Shown one piece after another: positions 1 to 9,368 of a stretch of 64,000 nucleotides of DNA; the stretch's first letter is position 1; each line of letters opens with the position of its first letter. The DNA is from Daphnia pulex (taxonomy: Eukaryota > Arthropoda > Branchiopoda > Diplostraca > Daphniidae), in the NCBI RefSeq assembly GCF_021134715.1, contig NC_060021.1, forward strand, positions 7,162,501 through 7,226,500, read 5' to 3'. A model generated the notes under the pieces. It worked only from the letters and a program-made list of their open reading frames with translations. It was not told where the DNA came from and did no database searches. Both the position numbers and the translations under genes were made by a program.

Positions 1-156
1 GTAAAGATCTAGCCAAATTCTCTTAGCTAGCCTAATATATTTAGCGTTCAACTAAAGATTAAACAAAGCAATACAAACCGGGACGAACCATAATATACGG
101 GGAATGCTGTAACATAACTTAATGATTATTTTTTTGATGAATATAATAAAATTTGT
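1..156. other. AT-rich non-coding sequence
   Basis: AT-rich sequence at the left edge. I see no exon, RNA gene or clear repeat in it. It runs directly into the inverted-repeat element that follows. Confidence 0.5.
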
Positions 157-322
157 GATTGGCTGCGTCTTGATCCGGACGGTGTGTTTAATAAATTTAA
201 TTCACTATGCATGTTTGTTAATAAATTGACATTTAATTAAAACGACTATAAAGGTTTACATTTATTTTACATATTGAATTATATTTGCTAAACAGACCGT
301 CCGGATCAAAACGCAGCCAATC
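157..322. mobile_element. MITE-like hairpin with ~53-bp terminal inverted repeats
   Basis: The left arm (157-209) and the reverse complement of the right arm (270-322) match at 47 of 53 positions. Both outer ends start GATTGGCTGCG, and both contain TTGATCCGGACGGT. The 60-bp centre is AT-rich and has no coding capacity. The size (166 bp) and long terminal inverted repeats fit a miniature inverted-repeat transposable element. I could not define a target-site duplication, so the ends may be off by a few bases and the transposon family is unknown. A further GATTGGCTGG fragment lies just downstream at about 347. Confidence 0.5.
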
Positions 323-2138
323 AAAGCAGGGGGAGACTCTGCCTTGATTGGCTGGACCAGGGAGATTACCCGCCCATGGTTAAGAGAAACCGGAAAAAGA
401 GCGAAGAGAGCCGAGGAACAGTTTTTAAGAGAGCAATGCATCTTAGTAGGCTTCCGGCTTAGACTCATGACCTCCAACAGATTTCATCGAATCATGCGCC
501 TTGCAAGTCCCCGTTCGACCAGTCATCTCCCTTCCTCCTGGTTGTCGCAGCGAGAGAGTGACCACCAGCCGGCGTTGGTTAGTTGTTAGTTAGGGAAACG
601 GGGTAACTGAAGAAGGGAGCCCAGATATGCACTTGTAATTTGTCTACATCTACATAATTTATTGACGAGTCTTGAATTTCAGCAACCTCTCCTCAGTTTT
701 ACCAATGGATCAAGTCTATGAAACGGCAGCAAACGATTAAACTGAAAAACGAATAGAGATTTTAATTAAAAGTCAATAATTGAACGAAACATCAAGCATT
801 ACCTCAACGCCGGTACCAAGAGACGACATATCGACAAAGTGCAACCGATAAAATAAGACTGACATCAAACATCATTGACTATTTTACCCAACTGTTCAAC
901 ACTGCATATACTGCATGGATACCATGCATAGACAAAAGAGACATTTAAGTGTGATGTTGAAATGCAAGTCTTCACAAGCTCCATTTCAGGGCATCTCTCA
1001 ATTGGAAAGGGGCTGCAAAACCACTGTACACCAAACAGCAACACCATAAACATCAAACCGACCATGAACTCCTACAAACCAAAAGAACATTAATGAACCA
1101 ATAACATTTTGAAATGTAAAAAAAGGTGCTGATAATAAAATTTACTTAATTTAAAATTAATCGATTAATTGAAACCAGTAAAGAATTCTGTACATCTACT
1201 TCCAATATGTTACAAAAACTTGTTAATTCTAAGTGGGAATTTTTGTTCTAGTTTGATTGGAAGAAAATTAAAAAAAAAAACTCAGTGGAAGCTTACCAAC
1301 AATGTGGCTATCTTAGAACGGAAACAGTTATTTGGAAGGAAGAAATATTACCCCTAATTTTCTACATCACATCAGAGATAAACTTGTCAATTGAATACAA
1401 AAAAACCACAAGACTTCCCAATTTACAACCAACCAATATCAATCAAATTTTTACCAATTCAAGAAGTCTTCCTGCAGTGGCACTTTAACCCAGCTTGATA
1501 AACTGCATGCAGCAGCTACAGCTCAACTTGACTTGATCACACCTTTCACCAGCTGGCTGCAACAGAACCATGTTAATGATACAACAGCCATGAAGCTCAG
1601 ACTTTGTCGTGTTCTTAATTTATGCAATAGTTGATCAAAGAGATATCCGTCCCAGACCTAAACATAATGTAATAAAACCTATTGCATTATTGCAGGGAAA
1701 TTGACAAACAAAATTACTTTACCAGCTCTGAAGTGTTTCTGCACAAGATGAGACGCACAGCCGTATACCATGCCGTATACAGGTACAGCTAACAATGGCC
1801 GACATTTCGGCAAAATGGACATCAGTTTCGACCCACGTCACATATTTGGCCAAGTGATATTATGCCAGATTGCCTGTAAATTCAGACAGAAACGTCTAAG
1901 ATTAATTAAATTTAAAAAAACCAAACTAGCATTACCAATTACATTTCATGGCTGAAAATGTAGATCGACACCTCAATTCCGTAATGATTTTGGAACACAC
2001 TTTCAGTCAGCGTCTCGGAAACAAATGGCAAATATTTCGTCCTCACAAACACACTCGCGTCATCTGGTGGATGGGGGACAATCCATTTTAGCCACCTACC
2101 GACAGCCAAAAGATTCGTTGACGGACGTAAAACCTATC
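323..2138. other. Unassigned sequence, no gene recognised
   Basis: Six frames give only short open frames, up to about 80 codons, with no recognisable protein family. The stretch 323-600 is more GC-rich than the rest and could be exonic or regulatory for a gene to the left, but no splice-supported coding exon was found. The sequence from about 600 is ordinary AT-rich intergenic DNA. Nothing here supports a gene call. Confidence 0.4.
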
Positions 2139-2513
2139 GTTGGAGTTCTACGGAACGCTAGCTACGGACGGACATTTTTTAAAAAATATTGAAAATTCAA
2201 TGGAGTTCTACTGTCGACGATGAAATAATTTTAAAAAATCGTTGGAGTTCTATTGTCGGACACAACAAAATAAAAAAAATTATTGGAGTTCTATTGTCGG
2301 TAGTGTTCTACTGTCGCGCAATGGAGTTCTATTGTCGAGTATTTTTAATAATATTTAAAAAAGAGTTCTAATGTCTTTAGAGTTCTACTGTCGTTGGAGT
2401 TCTACTGTCGTTGGAGTTCTACTGTCGCATACAAAGAAATTTGTAAAAATTATTTAAAATATTGGGGTTCTATTGTCGGTGGAGTTCTTCTGTCTTTGGA
2501 GTTATACTGTCAG
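2139..2513 (+). repeat. Cluster of ~13 degenerate 17-bp repeats
   Basis: The consensus is TTGGAGTTCTACTGTCG. Copies occur near 2139, 2200, 2242, 2283, 2301, 2321, 2362, 2377, 2394, 2411, 2462, 2480 and 2496. The copies at 2377, 2394 and 2411 abut exactly at 17-bp spacing. Others are separated by 4 to about 45 bases of A/T-rich sequence. Variation is concentrated at the C/T of TCTAYTGTC and in the flanking bases. The unit is not palindromic and the copies are all in the same orientation. The short open frames over this region are only translations of the repeat. Its function is unknown. Confidence 0.8.
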
Positions 2514-2935
2514 CAATCCGCCAAGAAGAACATGAACGATTATAATAAGAATGTTATTAGGAAATATAGAAACGGCCCTACGACAACACGCGAAAAAAAG
2601 AAAGTTCAAATTTATAAATAGTTAGCAAACGATAAAAATTTTGCAGATACTTATTTCGTTCAGTCCTACATGAACAACATTTTGGTTTTCCCCTTTAATT
2701 TCTTTGATAGTTAGGGGATTTCTTTGTGGTTTACACAATAGTGGATTATAATTGGAAATAAGATTGGTTTTTGACTCCTGAGAAGACCTTCAGTATCTAT
2801 AGCTAGTCTGCTATAAACCTATAAATGAAACGATGCGTGTCGGTGAAAGCTAACGTTAACACACTCGTATTAATTTCGGCAACCCTCTTGCTTAACGTTG
2901 ACATTTAAAAAGTATCTCTAGAAAATATTTTCATG
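2514..2935. other. AT-rich intergenic sequence
   Basis: This separates the 17-bp repeat cluster from the inverted duplication. I see no supported gene or RNA in it. Confidence 0.4.
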
Positions 2936-2993
2936 AACAGGCATGGGTTGCACATAAGGAAAACCGGCCGTTAATTGCACTTCGTTTTTGTTA
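2936..2993 (+). repeat. Direct repeat copy 1 (58 bp) at the outer edge of the left palindrome arm
   Basis: It is nearly identical (55 of 58) and in the same orientation to 4700-4757 in the central spacer. It begins AACAGGCATGGGTTGCACAT. It lies immediately outside the left end of the inverted duplication and has no counterpart beyond the right end. Confidence 0.8.
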
Positions 2994-3828
2994 AGCGATG
3001 TGCAAGGGAAAACCTGAACTTCGTGTTCGAACAGTTCGTCACGCCCCAATAACAGAGACATGTTCACAACATTCCATCATTGATCAAATGAGAACATCTT
3101 TTCTGGATTGAATACGTTTTGGATAAGTCTGTGTAAATACAAATTGCGTGTTACGCATGTTAATATTGTGATGTCCTTTTCAGGTTCTCGTGTCTCACCT
3201 GCTCATCGTAGGCTATATAACAGTAATCAATAATTCCTTTAAAGGAATAGCTACGCTATCTTCCGTTTTTTATCGAATTGGTCATTTATTTATTGGTCTC
3301 AGCTTTTCGAAGGGGCTGTGAAATGGTGAATACAAAGTCAGGTTAGATCAATATTGCTATTTTTCGCATGCTTCACTTCCTTCCTTCAAAACTTGTTGGA
3401 TGCTCTCGGTAAACTTTCTTTCTTATTGAATGCATTGGCTTTTGTTTGGAAAAACTATTTGTTCATCAACTTTATATTTCTTTTATTTTAGATCTTAACA
3501 TTTATCACCTATGATTAAAATTATTAGAAATTTTCACGAATTAAAAAAAAATCGCCGTTGTATTTCAGTTTCAGAAATCTTGAGTTGCAGAACACAGTTA
3601 GAAATTATAGAAATGGTAATTAATTAAATGTTGAAGTATGAGTGTATGATCCATCAAAGTGAGAATTTTTCTGTGGTGTAGTAGCTTATTAATATCTGCC
3701 TTTTCTTATTGCCTTTACCTAAATTGGTTTTTAAATTCCTTTTAGTTCATAAATCCCATGTTATTATAGAACACATTTACCATCGCAGTGGATAAAAAAA
3801 TGCAAAATCCAAGACTTCCTGAGTGCAA

Positions 3829-4407
3829 TTAATATCCGCCTCCCATTCCACCGTAGCCACCGCTGCTGCCACCATAACCGCCGCTGCTGCCTGATCATTG
3901 CCAACAAAATAATTAGGTATGCTCTTAAGATTTGCAAAGAAGATTAGATTAAATTGTGATAAGGTTTGTGCATTTACCTCCCTTTCCTTTGCCTTTTCCA
4001 CCTTTTCCTTTGCCCTTTCCTAATTGAATTTATTTAAAATGAAATAAGCTATTTAAGTATTTGGTTTCTATAAAACAAAGTAAGGAGCGCTCTATAAGAA
4101 ATAGTGTTTGTTTTTACCTCCGCCGTAGCTGCTTCCGCCACTACCGTAGCTACTACCTCCGTAGCTGCTGCCACCGTAGCTGCTACCACCGCCATAACCT
4201 CCAGAGCTCATGTGTTTTTTGCCTTTAGACTCGGCCAATTCCAAATCTTCATTGGCAGCTTCCAAGGCGTAAGCCACTGCCACCAAAACCGCGAAAACCA
4301 AAGCAATCTGTTTAAGGTTTTAAACAGTTAACATTAGGATTAAAAATTTGTAACTTTAGTCGACTTTAGTTATAAAAGTAAAACTCATTTACTTTGAAAG
4401 AAACCAT
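3829..4407 (-). CDS. Small secreted glycine/serine/tyrosine-rich protein (paralogue A, 102 aa)
   Basis: Exons, in minus-strand order, are 4407-4393, 4307-4118, 4019-3978 and 3890-3829. All junctions are GT-AG and keep one frame. The product starts with a clean signal peptide (MVSFKIALVFAVLVAVAYA), then an acidic stretch (LEAANEDLELAESKGKK), then SSYGG-type repeats, then a 14-residue Gly/Lys block encoded by exon 3, and a GGY-rich tail ending GGMGGGY. It has no cysteines. The composition resembles secreted glycine-rich structural or cuticle-associated proteins and some glycine-rich antimicrobial peptides, but I recognise no named family and assign no function. It is the mirror partner of the gene at 5311-5869. 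It differs by Leu for Met at two positions and lacks five residues of the Gly/Lys block. Confidence 0.8.
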
Positions 4408-4502
4408 TCTTGCTGTAATAGAGCCGAGTGTTCACTGCTAGTTGATGTCTTAGAGAACAGAGAGATGATTGTGATGTGACGATTCTAATCGAAGTAGTCT
4501 CC

Positions 4503-4510
4503 CTTTTATA
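4503..4510 (-). promoter_or_regulatory. TATA box of glycine-rich paralogue A
   Basis: On the minus strand this reads TATAAAAG, about 96 bases upstream of the start codon, leaving a ~65-nt leader if transcription begins about 30 bases downstream. The box and its surroundings (GGCGTG before, GGGAGACTACTTCG after) are identical in the opposite arm. The A copy carries an extra ~10 bases just upstream of the box. Confidence 0.75.
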
Positions 4511-4595
4511 CACGCCACTTTTCTCATTTTCTGTCCCTATAGCGGCCTGGGTAAGGGAAATCAAAAGGCATGGCCATCGTAAGCGTTCGCCTATT

Positions 4596-5135
4596 GCACA
4601 AGAGTATGGGATTTTACTCCGTATTAACTACTTGAACTGCTTAAGCTTATAACGTATAAATTTCTAAAAGTTAGACTGGTATTTAGTAGATTGTACAACA
4701 ACAGGCATGGGTTGCACATAAGGAAAACAGGCCGTTCATTGCACTTTGTTTTTGTTATTGTATAAAAGCCATGTGAATTAACGGGAATCTGAGCGTGTCT
4801 AACGTTTTTAAGAAAGGTAAACATAAAAATAATTTCGTCACGTTGATTCCTTCAACAGAAAGCGAGAATGTTTTTCGTTTTCTCCTACACACGCGAAATT
4901 CAGGGACGTCATGTGAAATACTTGAACATCACGTTTTCACTTGACGGTTATATTTGCGTGTTCGCTGCTCATCTAAAAAAATACGAAAGTCATTTTGGAA
5001 AGTTGTTTTACCCATTTATAAATATGGCAGCATATGGTGCCATATTTCCAAAAATCGTTTAAGCACTTTACGAGACGATTGATTGTGGGATTGGTCTAGT
5101 TTTCGCTAGACATCGTCCTTTCACTCTCGTCCTTG
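4596..5135. other. Central spacer between the two palindrome arms
   Basis: About 540 bp of non-palindromic sequence separates the two divergent promoters. It contains the second copy of the 58-bp direct repeat (4700-4757) and no supported coding exon. It is the likely shared upstream control region of both glycine-rich genes, which is inference from position only. Confidence 0.5.
4700..4757 (+). repeat. Direct repeat copy 2 (58 bp) in the central spacer
   Basis: Same orientation as 2936-2993 with three mismatches. Together the two copies bracket the left arm (about 3000-4595), the inner copy being about 105 bp past the arm's inner end. Confidence 0.8.
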
Positions 5136-5207
5136 GGCGAACGCGTACGATGGCCATGCCTTTTTATTTCCCTTACCCAGGCCGCTATAGGGACAAAAAG
5201 TGGCGTG

Positions 5208-5215
5208 TATAAAAG
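5208..5215 (+). promoter_or_regulatory. TATA box of glycine-rich paralogue B
   Basis: TATAAAAG lies about 100 bases before the ATG at 5311, followed by the same leader sequence as in the left arm. The distance and context match the left copy almost base for base. Confidence 0.75.
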
Positions 5216-5310
5216 GGAGACTACTTCGATTAGAATCGTCACATCACAATCATCTCTCTGTTCTCTAAGACATCAACTAGCAGTGAACACTCAGCTCTAT
5301 TACAGCAAGA

Positions 5311-5869
5311 ATGGTTTCTTTCAAAGTAAAGTTTTACTTTTATAATTAAAGTTCTAAATTTTTAATCCTAATGTTAACTTTTAAAAATATTTAACAGATT
5401 GCCTTGGTTTTCGCGGTTTTGGTGGCAGTGGCTTACGCCATGGAAGCTGCCAATGAAGATTTGGAAATGGCCGAGTCTAAAGGCAAGAAACACATGAGCT
5501 CTGGAGGTTATGGCGGTGGTAGCAGCTACGGTGGCAGCAGCTACGGAGGTAGTAGCTACGGTAGTGGCGGAAGCAGCTACGGCGGAGGTAAAAACAACCA
5601 CTATTGTTTTTGCTTTTATACAAACCAAAACTCAAATACCTTATTTGCTTTAAAACAATTAAAATTAGGAAAGGGCAAAGGAAAAGGCGGAAAAGCCAAA
5701 GGTGGTAAAGGCAAAGGAAAGGGAGGTAAATGCACAAACCTTATCACAATCTAATCCTCTTTGAATATCTTGTGAGCATTCCTAATTATTTTGTTGGCAA
5801 TGATCAGGCAGCAGCGGCGGCTATGGTGGCAGCAGCGGTGGCTACGGTGGAATGGGAGGCGGATATTAA
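5311..5869 (+). CDS. Small secreted glycine/serine/tyrosine-rich protein (paralogue B, 107 aa)
   Basis: Exons are 5311-5325, 5398-5587, 5669-5725 and 5808-5869, all bounded by GT and AG and continuous in frame (phases 0, 1, 2+1). The very short first exon encodes only MVSFK; the signal peptide is completed in exon 2 (ALVFAVLVAVAYA). The predicted mature chain has an acidic start (MEAANEDLEMAESKGKK), four SSYGG/SSYGS-type units, a 19-residue Gly/Lys block from exon 3 and a GGY tail. There is no cysteine and no second hydrophobic segment, so secretion is likely. The protein family and role are not recognised; matrix or cuticle protein and cationic glycine-rich peptide are both possible. It is the head-to-head duplicate of the gene at 3829-4407. 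Exon 3 is 15 bp longer here, adding five residues in frame. Confidence 0.8.
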
Positions 5870-6655
5870 TTGCACTCAGGAAGTCTTTTGCATTTTTTAA
5901 TCTACTGCGATGGTAAATGTGTTCTGTAATAACATGAGATTCATGAGCTAAAAGGAATTTAAAAACCAATTTAGGTAAAGGCTATAAGAAAAGGCAGATA
6001 TTAATAAGCTAGTACACCACAGAAAAACTCTCACTTTGTGACTTTGATGGATCATACATTCATACTTCAACATACAATAATTTACCATTCTACAATTTAA
6101 AACTGTGTTCTGCATCTCAAGATTTCTAAAATACAACGGTGATTTTTTTAAATTCGCAAAAATGTTTGATCATTTTGATCATAGATGATAAATGTTAAGA
6201 TCTAAAATAAAAGAAATATAAAGTTGAATGAACAAGTAGTTTTTCAAAACAAAAGCCAATGATGCATTCAATAAGAAAGAAAGTTTACCGAGAGCATCCA
6301 ACAAGTTTTGAAGGAAGGAAGCGAAGCATGCGAAAGAATAGAAATATTGATCTTACCTGACTTTGTTATCACCATTTCACAGCCCCTCCCAACAAGCTGA
6401 GGCCAATAAAAAAATGTTTCTATTAAGGAATTACTGTTATGTAGCCTACGATGAGCGAAAGGTAAGATGAGACGCGAGAACCTGAAAAGGACATCACAAT
6501 ATTAACATGCGTAACATGCAATTTTTATTTACACACTCACCCAAAACATGCAATCCAGAAATGGTGTTCTCATTTGATCAATAATGAAATGTTGTGAACA
6601 TGTCTCTGTTGGGGCGTGACGAACTGCTCGCACACTAAGTTCAGGTTTTCCCCGT

Positions 6656-7084
6656 GCAGTGCAGATTTCACCGCTCGCGTAAAATTGAAGGTTAAGATCA
6701 TACAAGAATCGATTTTTCGACGTACGTACGTGCTCTTCGCCACGTCAACCAGTCTCAGAAAAAACCGACTATTCGCCAATAATTTCAATTAACTACTGGT
6801 TTAGTTTTCCAAGTCGAGGCAGCATTTGTTAAAACAATAATAAACTCTGGTCACGTCACTAATTTCACGAAAAAATATCAGTTAAATGCACGATACCTAT
6901 ACAATGTTCAGTATATTATTCTAATAATTTATAAACAATGCTGTTTACATGGCTTCCTCACCAATGAATCGATAACAGCGATGTACACAATATGGATGTG
7001 TATTGCTTTGGCCTACACAACAATAAGTGGAGGGACGTTGCACAGATACTAAACGTACCAGCAGCTGGAAAATAGGTGGCAAGT
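6656..7084. other. Gap between the palindrome and IDH; IDH 3' region
   Basis: This is unique sequence after the right arm. It should contain the 3' untranslated region of the minus-strand IDH gene, but I found no canonical AATAAA on that strand between the IDH stop and the arm. I see no other gene here. Confidence 0.4.
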
Positions 7085-9368
7085 TTAGCTTGACATTTTC
7101 TTGCTCAAATCCTCAGAAATTGCATTAAGGAAGTCCATCGTGTTCAAATACATTCCTTCCTTGGTTTCTTTCATACCGTATACGCAAATTGCAAGATCCT
7201 TAGTCATCTTTCCGGAATCGACGACATCGACGCAAGACTTCTCGAGCAACTGAGAAAATCGGGCAAGCTCTGGGTTGTTGTCGAGCTTAGCACGATGTTC
7301 TAGACCACGAGTCCATGCGAAGATGGAAGCAATGGGGTTGGTAGACGTGGATTTACCCTTTTGGTGTTCTCTACACATCGTCAACAAGAAAATGACGTCT
7401 GCATTCTCCAGAGATTCAGACAAATGTATCGCAATTACCTGTAGTGGCGTGTAACAGTTCCGTGGGCGGCTTCAGACTCGACGGTCTTGCCATCCGGGCA
7501 GATAAGGACAGAAGTCATCAAGCCGAGAGATCCATAACCCTGAGCAACAACATCAGACTGGACATCACCATCGTAGTTCTTGCAGGCCCAGACGAAGCCA
7601 CCTGAGCTCTTGATTCCTTGGGCAACCATGTCGTCGATCAGGCGATGTTCGTACCAGATGCCAAGTTTCTTGAATTCGGGCTCGTATGTCCTACAAAACA
7701 AATTTTAGTATCGAGTTACTCACACAATAATAAAAGTAACTTACTTTTCATAGATTTCTTGGAAGATATCCTTGAATCGACCATCATATCGCTTAAGGAT
7801 TGTGTTTTTGGTAGACATGTACAGCGGGTACTTCTTGCTAATGGCCATCTAGAAAACCAAAGCTAGATATAAAAAGCTGCTGATTGCCAAACTAATTGAG
7901 AGTCACTTGCCTGGAAGCTCGAGTGGGCGAAAGCAGTAATAGATTCATCAGTGTTGTACATTCCCATAGCAACACCGCCAGCTTTGAATTCATACATGGG
8001 GTAGTGGACAGGAGGAGATCCATCTTTTGGACTGAAGACTAGTTCGACTGAGCCAGCTTTAGGAACGACGAAATCGGTGGCCTTGTACTGGTCACCAAAA
8101 GCGTGACGACCAATGCAAATAGGTTGAGTCCAGCCTGGCACCAGACGAGGGATAGTTTTGCACAAGATGGGCTCACGGAAAACGGTGCCTCCCAAGATAT
8201 TACGGATGGTTCCGTTCGGGCTGGGCCACATCTTCTTCAACTTGAACTCTGTAATTTAAAAAAATAAGTATGTCCCTCAAACAAAATATGAGAAAGAAGT
8301 ACCTTCAACACGCTGTTCATCAGGGGTGATGGTCTGTTGACGAACATAAAATCTTTAGTTTGAATTCAATTTGAATACAAAATAGAAAATCTGAATACAT
8401 ACAGCGCACTTGATGCCAACATTGTGTTTCAAGATGGCATAAGCAGCATCGAAGGTGACTTGGTCATCAGTCTGGTCACGGTAGGGAAGTCCAAGATCGT
8501 AGTAGAGGCACTCAATCTGTATTCAATTAAAAAGCAACAGTCAGCTATTTTACACACCCTTTCTTGCTATTTTAGGTTTTGGCAGCAGGTTAAAAACATG
8601 GAAGGCTGGCCATAAGCCACTGTCTCTGGCTATCAGCCAATTTAAGAATAGTTTTAAATTGTTTCAGACTATACCTTTAAGTAAGGAAAGATCAGAGTTT
8701 CCTTGATTTTTTCCCAGATGATGCGAGTCATCTCATCACCATCAAGGTCGACAATTGGGCGTGCAACTTCAATCCTCTTTCCAGTTCCATCTTATACAGA
8801 ATTCAAAAAAATTGTGAATAACAAACACAGACAATAACAAACAAATGGCCGCAATGGCGCCTTGTTATTTAAAAAACGAAAGTGCAGACAGTGACGTCAA
8901 AAAGTTAATCTTGGCTACGTGAGTGTCACGGGACTCCATCTGTTGGAGTATTATTATCTCCCCCCTCCCCTATAGGACCGTACGCTGTTTACCGAATCCC
9001 AGCCAAAAATCCAGTTTTCTTTTTTCATTGAAAAATGCACACGTGAAGGAATTTCATAAAAAATTCAAAACAACAATATCCCCACATCACATACATAACA
9101 TAGCGAATCGTTTTGAGAATTAAATTAAATTTCTACTTTAGACTTGGTTACCGGTTCCATGTAAAAGATACGCTTTGTTTGAACAAGAGCTAGTAACCAA
9201 GTCGACGAAGGATAAAGGAAACAAGGATCACATTTCAAAAAGAGAAAAAATTCAAAAGTTAAGCTTACAGTTGCGGTTTTGAGTGGCAACAGCAGGGGCG
9301 CATACTTTAGTAGACGAAGTGCTTAGTTGTCCAAGCACTTTACCGATTTTAGTTAAATTTCCTGCCAT
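7085..9368 (-). CDS. IDH2: NADP-dependent isocitrate dehydrogenase, probably mitochondrial (446 aa)
   Basis: Oxidative decarboxylation of isocitrate to 2-oxoglutarate, producing NADPH. Coding exons on the minus strand are 9368-9269, 8790-8675, 8516-8403, 8333-8303, 8248-7911, 7848-7745, 7690-7439 and 7370-7085; phases agree throughout and total 447 codons. The substrate-binding arginines are present as R136 (PNGTIRN), R145 (TVFRE) and R168 ([10 protein letters not shown]), matching human IDH1 R100, R109 and R132. The catalytic lysine is K247 (STKNT) and the metal-binding aspartates are D287, D310 and D314 (NYDGDVQSD). The first 33 residues are basic and Ser/Thr-rich with no acidic residue, as expected of a mitochondrial presequence, and the C-terminus (KKMSS) is not a peroxisomal signal. 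The intron after exon 5 has a GC donor. The gene is divergent from the transhydrogenase gene. A second, cytosolic first exon was looked for in intron 1 and not found. Confidence 0.95.
8791..9268 (-). other. IDH intron 1 (478 nt), the longest intron of the gene
   Basis: It is three or more times longer than the other IDH introns. It contains an 11-bp perfect inverted repeat (GACTTGGTTAC at 9141-9151, GTAACCAAGTC at 9193-9203) and a TGACGTCA palindrome near 8891-8898. No alternative coding first exon is evident. Confidence 0.6.

Larger units (their letters stand above)
3000..4595 (-). repeat. Left arm of a ~1.6-kb inverted duplication
   Basis: Its reverse complement matches 5136-6655 over the promoter, all four exons, all introns and about 780 bp of 3' flank. 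The outer end is near the shared motif GGGAAAACCTGAACTT and the inner end near the shared motif CGAACGC. The match is close in exons and promoter (exon 2 differs at only 4 of 190 bases) and weaker with indels in introns and the 3' flank. The boundaries are estimates by eye. Confidence 0.85.
5136..6655 (+). repeat. Right arm of the ~1.6-kb inverted duplication
   Basis: Reverse-complement partner of about 3000-4595. It includes the promoter, the complete second glycine-rich gene and about 780 bp of 3' flank. A shared AATAAA near 6206-6211 has a counterpart near 3482-3487 on the minus strand and could be the polyadenylation signal. Confidence 0.85.

Noticed and set aside
2189..2621. Short frames with repeated WSSTV / EFYCR peptides
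   Set aside because: They are translations of the 17-bp repeat in different frames, with no start or splice support.
4104..4331. Ala/Thr-rich plus-strand frame (and its mirror at 5374-5628)
   Set aside because: It is antisense to the glycine-rich exon 2; the Ala/Thr repeats are the complement of Gly/Ser codons.
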